A program made the translations under genes and the position numbers. A stretch of DNA of 64,000 nucleotides from Ignelater luminosus (lineage: Eukaryota > Arthropoda > Insecta > Coleoptera > Elateridae): the NCBI GenBank assembly GCA_011009095.1, contig VTPC01090543.1:101601-165600 (forward strand), in the 5' to 3' direction. Position 1 is the stretch's first letter; the number at the start of each line of letters is the position of its first letter. The notes beneath the pieces were generated by a model. It did no database searches. It was not told where the DNA came from and saw nothing but the letters and a program-made list of their open reading frames with translations. This document shows, in pieces, positions 60,721 to 64,000 of this stretch.

Positions 60721-63700
60721 CCTCTAAAACTATTTAGATGAAGACAAACAACAATACGACATGAATCTACAACCAATTGCAACAGTGGACAATCATTGTG
60801 ATGAAGATACTAACTCCGTTTATGAGTAAAGGAATACTGTGTAATGCCCTGTGAGTTCAAAATATTCTTTTTGAATAAACCTTGTTTTTCTCTTAAAAAC
60901 TTTGTTGAGAAAAACAGTGACTCAAATCCATACATTTTTCAAAATCAATAAAACATTTATTCAATATTTGTTCAAAATACGCCAAAATACTTTAAAGGTG
61001 CTACAGTTGAAAATTTATAGCAAAATAGAATTTTATTAAAAAGATATTCAAAGGACAACTTTTAGTTTGCAAATACCGAAAAAGTTCAGAATTAAGTCCT
61101 TTTCTTCTTGAAGTAATCAATGTGCATTGTGGAGATGCTATTCGATAGCAACTAAATAAATTGTTGCAAGTTGAGTAGTCACAGATTGCAGCAGATGGTC
61201 AAAGGATCAATTACTAGATGCATGGTGATTTTTATGCTTTATAGCATATGCAAATGTATAATAGTAGATATCTAGTTTCAAGAGCAGAAGCATTAGTTAG
61301 TTAGTTTTTTGCAATGCATTTAGAGCTAGAAGGTCGCAGTGCCATTATGTGAAAATTTAAGTAATTTCTTCCGTATAAAATAGAAAGTGATGTAATGGAA
61401 AACTTGTTATCATTTATTTAAATTTGTTACGGAATTATCGCGATGAAGAAGGTATGCTAAAACGGAATGCTGAAAATGCCGGCTGTAATAGTAATCCATT
61501 GAAACAAAAAGCTTTTGTGTGATTTTACTTTGGGTTAAAAGTTTGAAGGTTTTTAAGAAATTACACGTGAAAACAAAAGTGAATTAAGTAAAAAACGTTG
61601 CAGCATTGACTGCAGACTAAAACAGTTCCAAATTAAATCAGAGCATTTCTTTTCTGAAATTTGGAAACGATTTCTAAACAATCCGACTTGTAAATGAAAA
61701 CAGAATTTATTTTTCTTGTTATTTGAAAATAAAGAAATCTGTATGTAATTTCAATACTGTAATTAAATCCTTGATTTTATCTCATTTGTTTAATTTTAAT
61801 GGAAGAGATGCCATTGAAGATTGTGTGACTATACACAATCAGCCAACCGTTATTTATTATTGTTCAATTGTGACTGGATTTGCTGAATGATACTTATAGA
61901 ACCCACTTGTGGACGTGATATTGATGTTTAGCAAACATGGAGATCGTGAGAAAAACTTATAACTGATGTGTGTCATTATTGTAAAAAGAGTAAGGAATTG
62001 AAGAAGAAATGTACTTCTTATAATTAGTTTTCTGTGTTTTATTGAAACCGTTTATTATCATTACAATTTTAGTAAAATCTGAATTACTTTAAAACCAGAT
62101 TGAAATACTAAAGGTATTATTAGTTTTACTAGTACTACAAGAGGAAAACAAGCTTACAAAAACACAAATGCCGGAAACTAAACAGTTACAAACCTCAAAT
62201 CTAAACATGATTTATACTGTACACATATTTTCGTAGTTACAGACATTTCTGTTTTCATAATATTACAAAACAATGTAGGTGTAATACCTTGACCCTACAA
62301 CAGCAGCTGTATACACACAGGCACCCACCCACCTCTTAAATCATTTCGCAACTACAAAAACGTCCTTAGTATTTTAGAGTTTTCGTTATCCCCCTTACAC
62401 TCAGCTCTTTATTTTGCCACAATGACGGTTTTCATACATTTTTAAAGATGTTTGTGAGTGTGTATACGTGTACATACGTATACAAAGGGTTTAAAAGCTT
62501 TTGCCATGTAAATACGCACGTGATGTCCTAATTATATTTACAGTTTGATGCACAGAAATAGCCCTGTTATTTTAATCTATTTTATGGAGCTTTTGAACCT
62601 ATCAAAGCAGAGCTTTTTGTAGCACACCCTAATAAAATCACGAAATTGCCAAAGAAATTATTTTCATTTTGTTTTCATGTAATTTTCAAATTTAAAATAA
62701 AATTTGCGTTTGTTTATTCTTTAATAATAATTCGTTTCTAACATTATCTCTACTTTACTAAATTACTTCTTGTTAAGCACGTGCTAGACTTAGTATCATC
62801 ACATTTAGTAATTATAATTATTATTATAGGCAAGACGAAAACCAACTTTTAAATTTTATTTTTATCATCAGCAAAGAGAGAACAATAATATTTTTATTTC
62901 ATTTTCTTCATTCTTCCTAAGTATACCAGCACTGTCTAGTAAGTTTCTTTATCAAACAAGCAAACAAAATAAATCAACAAGAGAAAAAAAAGAAGGAACG
63001 TGAAACTCAAACTCTTGTGTAAAGGTTGAGCGGACCCTTTCGTGTTTTATATTGTACTCTTTCCCCAAATAATTGTGCTCCTCGCGTCTTGTGTGAACAA
63101 CCGAAAGAAAAGAGGAAAGCGTTGCGTTTCGTACTGATCAAATCTGGTAGCCATTCTCTTTGAAGGCCCTAGGCGATCCGTCTAAATCTGTGCTGAATTC
63201 TGAGAGATAATTGATGTTTGGTCTTTGAGAACGTACAATGTTCCACCGACCCTACAGAATTGACTCCGAAACTTAATCTCTGCGTACACAGCTTTTAAAG
63301 GATAAAATCGGTTCGGGGTGGTAGTAGTAGTAGTAGAAGGAGGTCCTCTCTCAGATGATGAAAAACGAGAATTTAAAACAAGTTTGATGGCGAAGGATAG
63401 ATTATCGTCGACTAAAATTTGAGATCAATAAAATTTGATCATCTAAGTGTTATTACTCTATTATACAGACATCGAGTTTTTTCAACATCTTGAATACGTA
63501 ATTTTTAAGGGAGAAATTTTACGAATAAAAAGTGATTCTTTTATTATGAGTGTTTGTTTGAGGAATTGCAATAATTTGGCGATTATCAGAATTAATTACG
63601 AATAAAATACTCTATGGATAAAGGTAGAGATGTCAATGTCATGTTTATAACAGAGCGATACATGGTAATCAATATACTGAATGCTAACAATACCTGTCGC

Positions 63701-64000
63701 AATTTTAAATCATTGATAGTCTGAACTATTAATATTACATGAACCAAAGCAGCGTTTTTCATAATTTGTTTAAATAGTATATGATTTGAAGTTATTATAA
63801 ATTCGAAAAGCTAACAACAGGAAAAACTTATGAACGATATTATAATACAAAAACTACCCAGAGAAAAAGTTTTTCTGTTAATTGTTTTCCGCATCATATG
63901 GTTAACAGAAATTTCAGCAAAATTACTTTTACTTTTATGATACGTGTGGTTAACGCAAAATTAGTTTTTGTGGCTAACCACTGCCTAGCAACAAACTAAA
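60721..64000. other. No recognisable gene
   Basis: AT-rich, without family motifs. 63000-63420 is GC-richer, looks unique, includes a GTA trinucleotide run (63320-63336) and could be a regulatory or untranslated host region, but nothing specific is seen. Confidence 0.45.
63320..63336. repeat. (GTA)n microsatellite
   Basis: Short GTA trinucleotide run seen directly. Confidence 0.85.

Noticed and set aside
1-64000. CRISPR array, bacterial operons or endosymbiont DNA
   Set aside because: No regularly spaced short repeats with spacers, no dense bacterial-type coding and no ribosome-binding-site pattern; all coding signals are eukaryotic transposable elements.

Overview
This window looks like arthropod, most likely insect, nuclear DNA. 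It is strongly AT-rich, has no operon-like gene packing, and is filled with decayed eukaryotic transposable elements (mariner, piggyBac, pogo, RTE-, R1- and Jockey-like LINEs, Copia and Gypsy relics). I could not place the species. No complete host gene is visible. The best host-gene candidate is one 65-codon exon with a membrane-spanning segment (5542-5736, minus strand), so the window is probably intergenic DNA or a very long intron.

Layout. 1-1850: minus-strand Copia fossil carrying a 577-bp inverted-repeat element (1096-1672). 5542-5736: candidate membrane exon. 6400-8420: R1-like LINE, plus strand. 9125-12800: minus-strand Gypsy fossil split by a TTAA-flanked piggyBac element (10185-12129). 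17030-18170: GC-rich block with a TATA box, possibly an LTR. 22340-25330: ancient, diverged tandem repeat with a unit of about 670 bp. 27245-27345: tRNA-like SINE head. 27678-28511: fold-back element with 342-bp arms. 28966-30258: complete mariner transposon with an uninterrupted 349-residue DD34D transposase, the only intact coding sequence in the window.

31985-33520 and 54980-56380 hold relics of two uncharacterised multi-copy arthropod protein families. 34200-35350: RTE-like LINE, minus strand. 38995-39250: second, mariner-like transposase tail. 40440-42450: RTE-like LINE, plus. 42550-43260: Jockey-like reverse transcriptase. 45240-47010: piggyBac, minus. 47801-49637: pogo-like element. 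50440-52020: piggyBac, plus. 52225-52440: another piggyBac piece, minus. 58440-60720: RTE-like LINE, plus, ending in a TAAG repeat. 60720-64000: nothing recognisable beyond low-complexity DNA.

The elements do not work together as a pathway. The window records successive insertions: old Copia, Gypsy and LINE copies, later DNA transposons landing inside them, and a much younger mariner. I found no clearly new biological system. The observations most worth following are the membrane exon, the fold-back element, the degenerate 670-bp array, the palindrome cluster near 31.4-31.6 kb, and the two unnamed multi-copy protein families.
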